Assembly (NCBI GenBank): GCA_965221145.1
Contig: OZ244877.1
Location: forward strand, 930,001 to 994,000
DNA from: Bin5 sp965221145
GTDB taxonomy: Bacteria > Chloroflexota > Anaerolineae > Caldilineales > Caldilineaceae
Reading direction: 5' to 3'
Length of the DNA stretch: 64,000 bases
Shown here: piece after piece, positions 1 to 7,440 of the stretch
How positions within the stretch are numbered: position 1 is the first letter of the stretch
How the letters are laid out: each line of letters begins with the position of its first letter
Notes under the pieces: model-generated
Seen by the model: only the letters and a program-made list of their open reading frames with translations
Database searches by the model: none
Told to the model about the DNA's origin: nothing
Made by a program: the position numbers and the translations under genes

Positions 1-77
1 TTTGTCAATCAAATCTCCTGCAAGAATCCCGATGCACTTGGGTCTACGCGAAATTTGACAAGACTTAGAAAAGGTGA

Positions 78-89
78 GAACATATGTGC
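78..89. promoter_or_regulatory. Possible LexA-type operator (weak)
   Basis: The sequence GAACATATGTGC lies 62 bases before the first gene. It differs by one base from the palindrome GAACATATGTTC, which is the Gram-positive (DinR/LexA) SOS-box core. A perfect copy of that palindrome occurs at 10025-10036. Bases 1-150 otherwise hold no gene that I can see. No LexA gene is in the window, so the assignment is only a suggestion. Confidence 0.25.
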
Positions 90-150
90 GAAAGAAGGCA
101 TTGTGCCGACCGCTGTAGTCCTGAACTCAGATAATCCGTGAGGGCCTATC

Positions 151-945
151 ATGCCATCCTCAATTGAATGGACAGACGAAACCTGGAATCCGGTCACTGG
201 CTGTACGCGAGTGTCACCGGGTTGCGACCATTGTTACATGTACGCCCTCTATCCCCGCTTGAAGGGGATGAGTGTCCGGGGTTACGAGACGGGCCCGGAC
301 GATGTCCGCCTTTTGCATGAGCGTCTGCAAGCTCCGCTGACCTGGAAGAAACCCCGCCGTGTCTTCGTAAATAGCATGTCCGACGTATTCCATCCCAAAG
401 TGCCGTTCGACTATGTGCTTGAAATGTTTCTGGTGATGCAGGAGTCGTCCTTGCGGCACGGCCACATTTTTCAGATCCTGACGAAGCGACCGGGCCGGGC
501 TGTCGATTGGTGGCAGAAACACGAACAACACTTTCCTGAAGGCTGGCCAGCACGTATCTGGATGGGCACGTCGGTTGAGAGTCAGAAATACGCGCCCAGA
601 CTGACGGTGTTGGCTCGTGTGCCAGCACCCATTCGCTTTGTGTCGGCAGAGCCGTTGTTGGACCGCCTTGACCTGACCAATTGGCTGGAGAGAAGCGTGT
701 TGCAGTGGGTGATCGTTGGCGGCGAAAGCGGTGCCGGCGCTAGAGCGATGGATCCGGACTGGGCGCGGTCGCTGCGCGATCAGTCGGTTTGCAATGGTGT
801 AGCCTTTTTCCTAAAACAGTTAGGGGGCGTGCAGGATAAGCGGTCGGGAGAACGCGCTTTGTTGGATGGACAACTTTGGCACGAATATCCAACTTATGTG
901 GGAGGAAAGAATTATGCCGCCCAAGGCAACAATATGGCAGCTTGA
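151..945 (+). CDS. DUF5131 (phage Gp37/Gp68-like) three-Cys-motif protein
   Basis: 264-residue protein of the DUF5131 family, named after phage Gp37/Gp68. Residues 12-33 carry the family signature: TWNPVTGC followed by C-x6-C-x2-C (CTRVSPGCDHC). This Cys motif resembles the cluster-binding loop of radical-SAM enzymes, but no reaction is established. Later conserved blocks are VFVNSMSDVFHP, ILTKRP and GGESG, usual for the family. It overlaps the TcmP gene by 32 bases; this pairing is the known genomic arrangement and gives TcmP its name (three-Cys-motif partner). The ATG at 151 begins the conserved MPSSIEWTDETWNP start. The function is unknown; the island context suggests a phage- or defence-related role, which is inference. 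Confidence 0.9.
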   Translation: MPSSIEWTDETWNPVTGCTRVSPGCDHCYMYALYPRLKGMSVRGYETGPDDVRLLHERLQAPLTWKKPRRVFVNSMSDVFHPKVPFDYVLEMFLVMQESSLRHGHIFQILTKRPGRAVDWWQKHEQHFPEGWPARIWMGTSVESQKYAPRLTVLARVPAPIRFVSAEPLLDRLDLTNWLERSVLQWVIVGGESGAGARAMDPDWARSLRDQSVCNGVAFFLKQLGGVQDKRSGERALLDGQLWHEYPTYVGGKNYAAQGNNMAA

Positions 946-2014
946 AGATCACACACTTGGCAAGCATAGAGTACTCATGAACTACATGAAAGCTTGGCTC
1001 CCCATCATGCGGAGTTGGAGCGGTGCTGTACTCTTCATAGATGCTTTTGCTGGTCCAGGAGAATACCAAAACGGAGAAGATGGTTCTCCCATCATCGCAC
1101 TAAAGTCTCTTCTGGAACACTCTGCGAAAGACAAGATGAAAGGCAAGCTATATTTCGTGTTCATCGAGAAGGACCTAGACCGTAAAGTACATCTTGAAAA
1201 GGTCATAAAGCCGTACAGCGACAATCTACCAGTCAATTGTGGAATTCGTATTTTCCACACTACATTTCTTGAAAAGATGACGGAGATTTTCGACCAGTAC
1301 GACAGCCTCAACCGGAAATTTCCGCCCGCATTTGTGATGATTGATCCATTTGGAGTTTCTGACACGCCTATGCACATTATTCGGAGAATCTTGGCCAACC
1401 CTCGTTCAGAGGTTTACATTTCGTTCATGTACGATGCTATTAATCGCTTTAGGAATCAACCCAACTTCGAGAGGCATCTTGACGAACTCTTCGGTAGCCC
1501 AGATTGGCGGGTCGGACTAAAAATGCCCGGAGGGATGCAGAGGAAGGGATTCTTCTACGCCTTGTATGAGCAGAATCTGAGAGAGGCGGGCGCTACGGCT
1601 GTGCTATATTTTGAACTGTATAGGAACGAGAGACTCATTTATACTATTTTCTTCGCCACGCAACACGAAAAAGGTTGTGAAGTGATGAAGAGAGCCATGT
1701 GGAAGACTGCGCCGTTTGGTGATTTCAAATTCAAGAGCGGAACGGCAAACCAACTCACTCTAGGCATAGAACCGGCTGTTCTCACCCCATTGCGAGAGGC
1801 CCTGCATTCAGAGTTTGGACAGAGTGGATGGGTCACTATAGAAGAAGTGGAACAGTTCGTTAGAACTGACAAAACGGAATTTCATTCTGGCCATCTCAAA
1901 AGGAAGACACTAGCACCGATGGAAAGAGAAGGTGAACTTGAAGTCAAGAGTTCCAATCCGAAGAGAGGACAAGGGTCATTCAAAGGAACTCAGGTGAAAT
2001 TCATTAGGCCGTAA
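914..2014 (+). CDS. tcmP: Three-Cys-motif partner protein TcmP
   Basis: 366-residue member of the TcmP family, which occurs next to DUF5131 proteins. An open frame extends up to 866, but the ATG at 914 has GGAGG ten bases upstream and starts the typical sequence (W-L-D-H-T-x-G-K-H). Visible motifs are the N-terminal FIDAFAGPGEY segment, resembling a nucleotide- or SAM-binding loop, and a central FVMIDPFGVS block, reminiscent of the motif IV region of methyltransferase-like folds. The C-terminus looks like a small winged-helix segment. The gene is clearly AT-richer than the genes after 5 kb, consistent with transfer. It is translationally coupled to the DUF5131 gene. The biochemical role is unknown. 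Confidence 0.88.
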   Translation: MPPKATIWQLEDHTLGKHRVLMNYMKAWLPIMRSWSGAVLFIDAFAGPGEYQNGEDGSPIIALKSLLEHSAKDKMKGKLYFVFIEKDLDRKVHLEKVIKPYSDNLPVNCGIRIFHTTFLEKMTEIFDQYDSLNRKFPPAFVMIDPFGVSDTPMHIIRRILANPRSEVYISFMYDAINRFRNQPNFERHLDELFGSPDWRVGLKMPGGMQRKGFFYALYEQNLREAGATAVLYFELYRNERLIYTIFFATQHEKGCEVMKRAMWKTAPFGDFKFKSGTANQLTLGIEPAVLTPLREALHSEFGQSGWVTIEEVEQFVRTDKTEFHSGHLKRKTLAPMEREGELEVKSSNPKRGQGSFKGTQVKFIRP

Positions 2015-2108
2015 TGAACAGACTCGACGCGTGCTGACAGACTTTACCGTCATTCTAGATGAAAGTTTATTCTCTGTACAGAACGGGAGTCGCAATAGAG
2101 AAATCCCT

Positions 2109-3344
2109 ATGCCAAACTCCATGAAAATCGAAAGCATAGCCATCAAAAACTACCGTTGCTTTCGCGATATTGAGTTGAATGACCTGTCGCGCATGACCGT
2201 CGTGGTCGGCGCAAACGGTTCGGGCAAATCATCGTTGTTTGATGTGTTCTCCTTTCTTAAGGATGCCTTGACCGAAAACGTCGCCTTCGCCGTAGCCCGG
2301 CGCGGCGGATATCGTGAACTGGTCAGCCGGGGAGAGGCGGGGCCGATTGAGATCACTTTGAAGTTTCGCGAGAAAGGCGGACGGCTGGCGACTTACTGGC
2401 TGAAAATCGACAAACAGGATAATGGACGCGTCATCGTAGATCACGAGACGCTGAGCTATCGTAAGGGTCAGGGCGGTCGATGGGGGTGGCGCTTCGTCGA
2501 CTTTCGCCGAGGTGAGGGCGAAGTAATCACCAACGAGTCCGAGTACGGCGTGACCGCTTCGAAAGGTGCAGATCAGAAAAAGAGGAAGTTCAGGCTCGAG
2601 GACCCCAGCATATTGGCCATCAAGAGCTTCGGTCAACTCCACGAGTTCCCAATTGTATCCGAGCTCCGCAGCCTGATTGAGAACTGGCACATATCGGACT
2701 TTCACATCGCTGACGCGCGGCCAAGCGCTGAGGTCGGTTACGCCGAACACCTCTCCACCCGCGGCGACAACGTCGCGCTGGTGGCGAAATACCTCTATGA
2801 GAATCATCCCCAGCAGTTCGAGAAAGTTCTCCGAGCCATGCGCCAGCGTGTTCCCGGCGTGAGCGACGTGGAAGCAAGGCCCACCGAGGACGGGCGGCTT
2901 GTTCTTCGATTCAAGGATGGCAGCTTCCAGGATCCATTCATCGCCCGCTATGTCTCCGACGGGACGATCAAGATGTTTGCCTACCTCGTCCTGCTCTACG
3001 ACCCCAATCCCCACCCGCTGCTGGCGGTTGAGGAACCGGAGAATCAACTCTATCCCGCGCTGATGCGCGAGTTGGCCGAGGAGTTCCACGATTACGCCCG
3101 GCGCGGCGGCCAAGTCTTTGTGTCAACTCACTCCCCCGACTTCCTCAACGGGGCGGAGCTTGACGAGATACGCTGGCTGGTCAAGGAGGACGGCTTCACG
3201 AAAGTCCGCCGCGCGAAGGAGAGCGAACTTCTTCAGGCTTTGATCCACGAAGGGGACCTGCCCGGCGCGCTCTGGAGGCAAGGCGTATTCGACTTGCCCG
3301 GCCTGCTTTGGCGGCAAGACGAACAAGAAGGAGCACGGCCCTAG
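2109..3344 (+). CDS. AAA-family (AAA_21/OLD-like) ATPase
   Basis: 411-residue SMC/ABC-like ATPase. The N-terminus (KIESIAIKNYRCFRD) is the usual start of RecF/OLD-type ATPases. Walker A is GANGSGKSS near residue 35, an ABC-signature-like VSDGTIKMFAYL lies about 280-290, Walker B is LLAVEEPENQLYP near 305, and the H-loop is STHSPDFLNG near 340. There is no C-terminal TOPRIM domain, unlike full-length OLD nucleases. The frame is open from 2031, but the ATG at 2109 (or 2121) fits the family start. The stop overlaps by one base the GTG of the DUF4276 gene, so the two were co-translated. AAA ATPase plus small partner resembles PARIS- or Gabija-like defence logic; that role is inference. Confidence 0.85.
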   Translation: MPNSMKIESIAIKNYRCFRDIELNDLSRMTVVVGANGSGKSSLFDVFSFLKDALTENVAFAVARRGGYRELVSRGEAGPIEITLKFREKGGRLATYWLKIDKQDNGRVIVDHETLSYRKGQGGRWGWRFVDFRRGEGEVITNESEYGVTASKGADQKKRKFRLEDPSILAIKSFGQLHEFPIVSELRSLIENWHISDFHIADARPSAEVGYAEHLSTRGDNVALVAKYLYENHPQQFEKVLRAMRQRVPGVSDVEARPTEDGRLVLRFKDGSFQDPFIARYVSDGTIKMFAYLVLLYDPNPHPLLAVEEPENQLYPALMRELAEEFHDYARRGGQVFVSTHSPDFLNGAELDEIRWLVKEDGFTKVRRAKESELLQALIHEGDLPGALWRQGVFDLPGLLWRQDEQEGARP

Positions 3345-3613
3345 TGAACAGAGTTGTCTTCTTGCTGGAAGAGGCGTCCATGCGAGACCTGCTCAATGGA
3401 TTGCTTCCCCGTTTGTATCCCGACTTGACCTTTCTGTGCCTTGCCCATGAGGGAAAGAGTGATCTTGAGAAAGGCATCCCTCGCAAGCTGCGGGCGTGGC
3501 GTGAACCGGGCGTGCGCTTTGTCGTCCTGCGAGACAATGACGGTGCCGACTGCATACATCTCAAACAGCGACTCATGCAATCCTGTCGGGCAGCGGGCCG
3601 GCCGGACACAGTT

Positions 3614-4674
3614 TAGGACTTTCGCTGGGAGGTCAAGAGGCTGTACACTTGAGAGATGATAACAAAACAGAAGTATGTCGAATACCTTGTCAGCACACCG
3701 ATCAACTACACCTGTAGCAACTTGGCTGAACATCTGGAAGGCACGAGCCACGATGTGGTCAGCAATTACCTGAAGAGAGAGCGGCACACAGCCAGGCATC
3801 TATGGGAACTGGTAGAAGGACTGATCGACGACAGTCCGGACGCTTACCTGATCATTGACGACAGTGTACAAGACAAACGCTATTCACGGTCAATTGACAT
3901 GGTAAAACTGCAATACAGTGGCGCTGAAGGCGGTCTGGTGCGCGGCATCGGTGTGGTCAATCTGGTTCACACCAGTGGTGAAGAGGGCGAGCATTATCCG
4001 CTTGATTTTCGCATCTACGCCAAGGAAGCAGATGGGAAGACAAAGAACGACCATTTTCAAGAGATGCTGCTGCGAGCCGTCAGTGACAAACAGGTTCAGG
4101 CCAAGACCGTGCTGTTTGATAGTTGGTATGGCTCCTGGCAGAACTTGAAGCTGGTTGACCGTCTGGGATTGACCTTCTACACCACACTCAAAGCCAACCG
4201 CTTGGTCAGTTTGAGCAAAGAAGATGGCTACATTCATCTCGATGAGATCGATTGGAGCGACGAACGGCTTCAGCATGGCATGATTGTCAAGCTCAAGAAA
4301 GTGCCGTTCAAAGTGAAATTGTTCAAGCTAGTTGCCACAAACGGCGACGTTGACTGGGTCATTACCAATGATCTGGATGAGACTGTGATCACGCAAGTCG
4401 CTCAAAAAGCGAACGAGTTGCGCTGGCAGGTCGAAGAATTTCACAGAGAACTGAAGCAACTGACGGGCACTGCCAAATGCCAATGTCGCAAAGCTCGTTC
4501 GCAGCGCAATCACCTCGCTTGTTGTTACCATGCTTGGCTTTCCCTGAAGTTCCAAGCTACCTTGCTCAACAAAACCATCTATCGCGTTCGCACTGACTTA
4601 TTCAGCGATTATCTGCGAACCCAACTTCGCAACCCGACTATCCCGGCTTTTCAGCCAATTTAGCGAAAGTCCTA
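3614..4674 (+). mobile_element. Complete insertion sequence of the IS4/IS701/ISH3 clan, 1061 bp
   Basis: The element is bounded by perfect 13-bp inverted repeats, TAGGACTTTCGCT at 3614-3626 and its complement at 4662-4674. It is flanked by 5-bp direct repeats CAGTT at 3609-3613 and 4675-4679, the target-site duplication. It holds a single full-length transposase gene whose stop codon reaches into the right inverted repeat. Exact ends and an intact transposase suggest a recent, possibly active copy. A 5-bp duplication fits ISH3-like members better than classical IS4 (10-13 bp), but the family call is tentative. Confidence 0.93.
3656..4663 (+). CDS. DDE transposase of the IS element
   Basis: 335-residue DDE transposase, apparently intact. 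Catalytic candidates are the first Asp in YLIIDDSVQDK (about residues 64-74), the second Asp in VLFDSWYGS (about 162), and the Glu in WQVEEFHRELKQ (about 262-273), the Y/F-R-E-K-like block of the IS4 clan. The ATG at 3656 lies 30 bases inside the left inverted repeat. It reads in the same direction as the gene it interrupts. No second frame or passenger gene is present. Confidence 0.93.
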   Translation: MITKQKYVEYLVSTPINYTCSNLAEHLEGTSHDVVSNYLKRERHTARHLWELVEGLIDDSPDAYLIIDDSVQDKRYSRSIDMVKLQYSGAEGGLVRGIGVVNLVHTSGEEGEHYPLDFRIYAKEADGKTKNDHFQEMLLRAVSDKQVQAKTVLFDSWYGSWQNLKLVDRLGLTFYTTLKANRLVSLSKEDGYIHLDEIDWSDERLQHGMIVKLKKVPFKVKLFKLVATNGDVDWVITNDLDETVITQVAQKANELRWQVEEFHRELKQLTGTAKCQCRKARSQRNHLACCYHAWLSLKFQATLLNKTIYRVRTDLFSDYLRTQLRNPTIPAFQPI

Positions 4675-5028
4675 CAGTTGTCAGGATAGCGTGTCAGGAA
4701 CTTGAAGCCTGGTATCTGGGCGAGCCTGACGCTCTGGCTGATGCTTTCGAGATAGAAAAACTCCGCGAGATCGGTCGCAAAGCGCGTTTCCGCGATCCGG
4801 ACGCAGTTCAGCAACCCTCGAAGGCTCTCCGAAGGCTTGTGCCTGGGTTCCGAAAAGTAAACGGCGCGCGAACGATGGCGAGTTACTTATCACGTGAAAG
4901 GAACAGGTCGGGGAGTTTTCAGGTTCTGCTGTCCGGTCTTGACAAGCTCTACACTGAGTGCGGAGGCATCACTTCGGGATGAGCAGGATAGTCGTGCAAG
5001 TCCTCCCCTCCGCCTCGCGCCAACACAA

Positions 5029-6027
5029 CTATTCAAGTATTAAGACCCGCCCCCGGTTGTCGATGCCGCCGGCCCGGTCCGAGCCGCCGAGAACGAACGC
5101 AGCGCCTTCGTGACCGGCTATCGGCATGCCGTGAATGCCCGCCGGCAGGTCCGGCAGGCGCGTCCAGGCGGCGGCGGCCGGGTCATACGCTTCGGCGCTG
5201 GCAAGGGCGGTCCACGGGCGCTGGCCGAGGATCTCGCCTCCGGCGACGATGATGCGATCGCCGATCGCGGCTGCGCCGAAACCGCTGCGGGCCTCATTCA
5301 TTTCAGGGCCGTCCCGCCACGCGCCGCTGGACGGGTCGAATATCTCGACGGTCGCCAGCGCGCCCGTCCCGCCCCAGCGCCCGCCGATGACCCATAGCTC
5401 ACCGTCGAACGACACAGCCGCCACGTGCTCACGCGGCTGCGACGGGCCGGGCAGAACGTTCCAGGAATCCTCGGCCGGATCATAGCGGAGCAGCGCGGTC
5501 GTGCCGCCCGTGCCGCCGACAAGATAGATAAAGCCTCCGAGCGAGACCGCTTCACCGCCCATGCGCCGCTCCGGCATCGACCCGGCCAGCGTCCATGCGT
5601 CCGTGGTCGGGTCGTAGACGAAGATCGAGGCCGTAGCCTGCCAGGCCATGCTGCGCGCCCCGCCGAAAACGAAGACCTGGCCGTCGTGGCCGGTCGCCAT
5701 CATGTGGTGGGCCGGTTCCGGCATCGGCGCGAGGACCGTCCAACTGTCGAGCGCCGGATCGTAGGCTGCGAAATTGGTCAACCCGCCGAATCCCCCCGGC
5801 ACGAAAAAGATTCCATCCACAACCGCCACCCGCATCTCCGAGCGGGCTGTGGGCATCGGCGCGCCGGTCTGCCAGCTGTCCGCGGACTCGGCTTCGCCCG
5901 ACGGCTGGGGCGTCGCTAAGTCTCCCGCTGTCGACGGTACGGGGAGTTGACCGGCCGCGCACGCGGCCAGAAGAAACGTTGCCGCCAACTGCAAGACAAA
6001 CGCAAAGACACGTAGAGGGCTGCGCAT
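5029..6027 (-). CDS. Kelch-repeat lipoprotein
   Basis: 332-residue secreted protein. From the ATG at 6027 it has a signal peptide ending in a lipobox (TFLLAACAAG), then a Pro/Ser/Thr-rich linker, then about six kelch repeats. Each repeat has the hydrophobic-GG turn (VPGGFGG, VFGGA, LVGGTGG, VIGGR, VAGGE, VLGGSD) followed by YDPxxDxW-like segments, giving a single beta-propeller. The frame is open upstream but that extension is Arg/Cys-rich and noncoding in style. The gene starts four bases after the amidase stop, so both are probably one minus-strand transcript. The ligand is unknown; kelch propellers bind proteins or sugars. Confidence 0.85.
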   Translation of the reverse strand: MRSPLRVFAFVLQLAATFLLAACAAGQLPVPSTAGDLATPQPSGEAESADSWQTGAPMPTARSEMRVAVVDGIFFVPGGFGGLTNFAAYDPALDSWTVLAPMPEPAHHMMATGHDGQVFVFGGARSMAWQATASIFVYDPTTDAWTLAGSMPERRMGGEAVSLGGFIYLVGGTGGTTALLRYDPAEDSWNVLPGPSQPREHVAAVSFDGELWVIGGRWGGTGALATVEIFDPSSGAWRDGPEMNEARSGFGAAAIGDRIIVAGGEILGQRPWTALASAEAYDPAAAAWTRLPDLPAGIHGMPIAGHEGAAFVLGGSDRAGGIDNRGRVLILE

Positions 6028-6031
6028 TATC

Positions 6032-7375
6032 TTACCCCCGCACCCGCGCTTCAATCGCCTCTCCCCATGCCAGCAGGCGCTCATCCGCGCCGAAGGGCGC
6101 GCAGAACTGCACCGCCAGGGGCATATTTTCTTTCGCTTCACCCGCCGGGATCGAAAGCGCGGGCACCCCGGCATTGGTCCAGGGCAGATTCATGATCGGA
6201 TTGCCCGTGGCGTGGATTCCTTCCGGCGCAGGGCCGGGCGCGGCCGGCGCGATCCACAGATCGGCGTCGGCAGAGAGGAGCGCGTCCTGCATGGACTGGC
6301 GCAGCTTCAACTGATCGGCGCGTATCCCGTCGAGTTCTTCGCCGCTGACGCCCGACCCCGTCCGCATGATCCGGTGCATGTGTTCGCTGTAGCGGTCGGG
6401 ATACTCCGCATACCACTCGGCGTGGACTTGGGCGGCTTCGGCTGCGGACAAGCGACGGTGGCGCCGGTCAAGATCGGCAAAGTTCTCAAAGAACGGGATG
6501 CGCTTGATGCGGAACCACTCGTCGCCCAGCCTGTCGAGCGTCTCCTCGAAATGCTGCCAACCGGCCTCCTCCGCCTCGTCCAGATAGGGGCCGTCCGGCA
6601 CTGCCAGCGCGGGCAGGCGGTCCGCGAGCGCCGCACCGTTTCCCCTCTGACCGGACGCATCCCAGCCAGCGCACAGGACCGATGCCGCCAGCGTCATCGA
6701 GGCGACATCCTGGCTGAACAGTCCCACATGATCGAGAGAGCGTGAAAAATAGAGTAGCCCGGCTGTGGGGATGCGGTCGAAGCTGGGCTTGTAGCCGATG
6801 ACCCCGCAGAAGGCCGCCGGGCGGATGATCGAGCCGATCGTCTGCGTGCCCAACGCCAGAGGAAAGAAACCGGCTGCCACACCGGCCGCGGAGCCGCTGC
6901 TGGAGCCGCCGGGCGTGTGCGCCGGGTTGCGCGGGTTGCGGGTGGGGCCGGGCTGGAAGTAGGCGAATTCGGTGGTGACGGTCTTGCCGGCGATCAGCGC
7001 GCCGTTCTCTTTCAGGCGCGTAACGACCGCAGCCTCCGCCCCTGCAAATAGCGTGGCCGGTAGCTGCGACCCGGCCTGCGTGGCAAAGCCGTCCACCCGG
7101 AAGATGTCCTTGACGCCGACAAGCTGGCCGAACATGGGCGGACGGTCCGCCGGATCGGGGAAACGGGACAGTAAATCATTGGCCGCGTCCGTCAGCCGCT
7201 GCCGCCGCGCCGGTTCCGGCACGAACGCCTGGATAAGAGGCTCCTCGGCGTCAATGCGATCGCAGATCGTGTGGATGTACGACAGCAGATCAGTTTTACC
7301 GCTACGCAGGGACGCGGCACTGGGAAATGTTGAATGCGCTTCTGCTCGAATCCGGCGTGTTTCGGTTGTGGGCAT
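6032..7375 (-). CDS. Amidase signature family hydrolase
   Basis: 447-residue amidase. The Ser-cisSer-Lys triad can be placed: Lys in GVKDIFRVDG (about 107-116), cis-Ser in GGSSSGSAAGVAAG (about 180-193), and the nucleophile in GTQTIGSIIRPA (about 200-211). The last block has the GTQTxGSxxRPA form seen in mandelamide-hydrolase-like members rather than the GatA-like GTDTGGS. It is not GatA: it is too divergent and no gatB/gatC is nearby. The ATG at 7375 is preceded by CAGGAGAAG. It precedes the kelch lipoprotein on the same strand. The substrate is not predictable from sequence. Confidence 0.88.
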   Translation of the reverse strand: MPTTETRRIRAEAHSTFPSAASLRSGKTDLLSYIHTICDRIDAEEPLIQAFVPEPARRQRLTDAANDLLSRFPDPADRPPMFGQLVGVKDIFRVDGFATQAGSQLPATLFAGAEAAVVTRLKENGALIAGKTVTTEFAYFQPGPTRNPRNPAHTPGGSSSGSAAGVAAGFFPLALGTQTIGSIIRPAAFCGVIGYKPSFDRIPTAGLLYFSRSLDHVGLFSQDVASMTLAASVLCAGWDASGQRGNGAALADRLPALAVPDGPYLDEAEEAGWQHFEETLDRLGDEWFRIKRIPFFENFADLDRRHRRLSAAEAAQVHAEWYAEYPDRYSEHMHRIMRTGSGVSGEELDGIRADQLKLRQSMQDALLSADADLWIAPAAPGPAPEGIHATGNPIMNLPWTNAGVPALSIPAGEAKENMPLAVQFCAPFGADERLLAWGEAIEARVRG

Positions 7376-7440
7376 GGGTTTCTTCTCCTGGGTCGGGCGT
7401 TGCGCAGCATGAGGCGCGCCGTTTCTACACTGCCGCCGCG

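Larger units (their letters stand above)
3344..4982 (+). pseudogene. DUF4276-family protein gene, split by an IS element
   Basis: The 5' part (3344-3613) encodes about 90 residues beginning NRVVFLLEEASM and containing HEGKSDLEKGIPRKL and FVVLRDNDG. The 3' part (4680-4982) encodes VRIACQELEAWYLGEPDALA through to a TGA. Both halves match the layout of one DUF4276 protein. Joining base 3613 to base 4680 removes the IS and one copy of the 5-bp duplication and gives a continuous 190-residue reading frame, so the insertion is probably recent. The GTG start at 3344 overlaps the ATPase stop (TAGTG). DUF4276 proteins commonly sit next to AAA_21 ATPases; an effector or nuclease-like role is inferred only. 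Confidence 0.9.
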
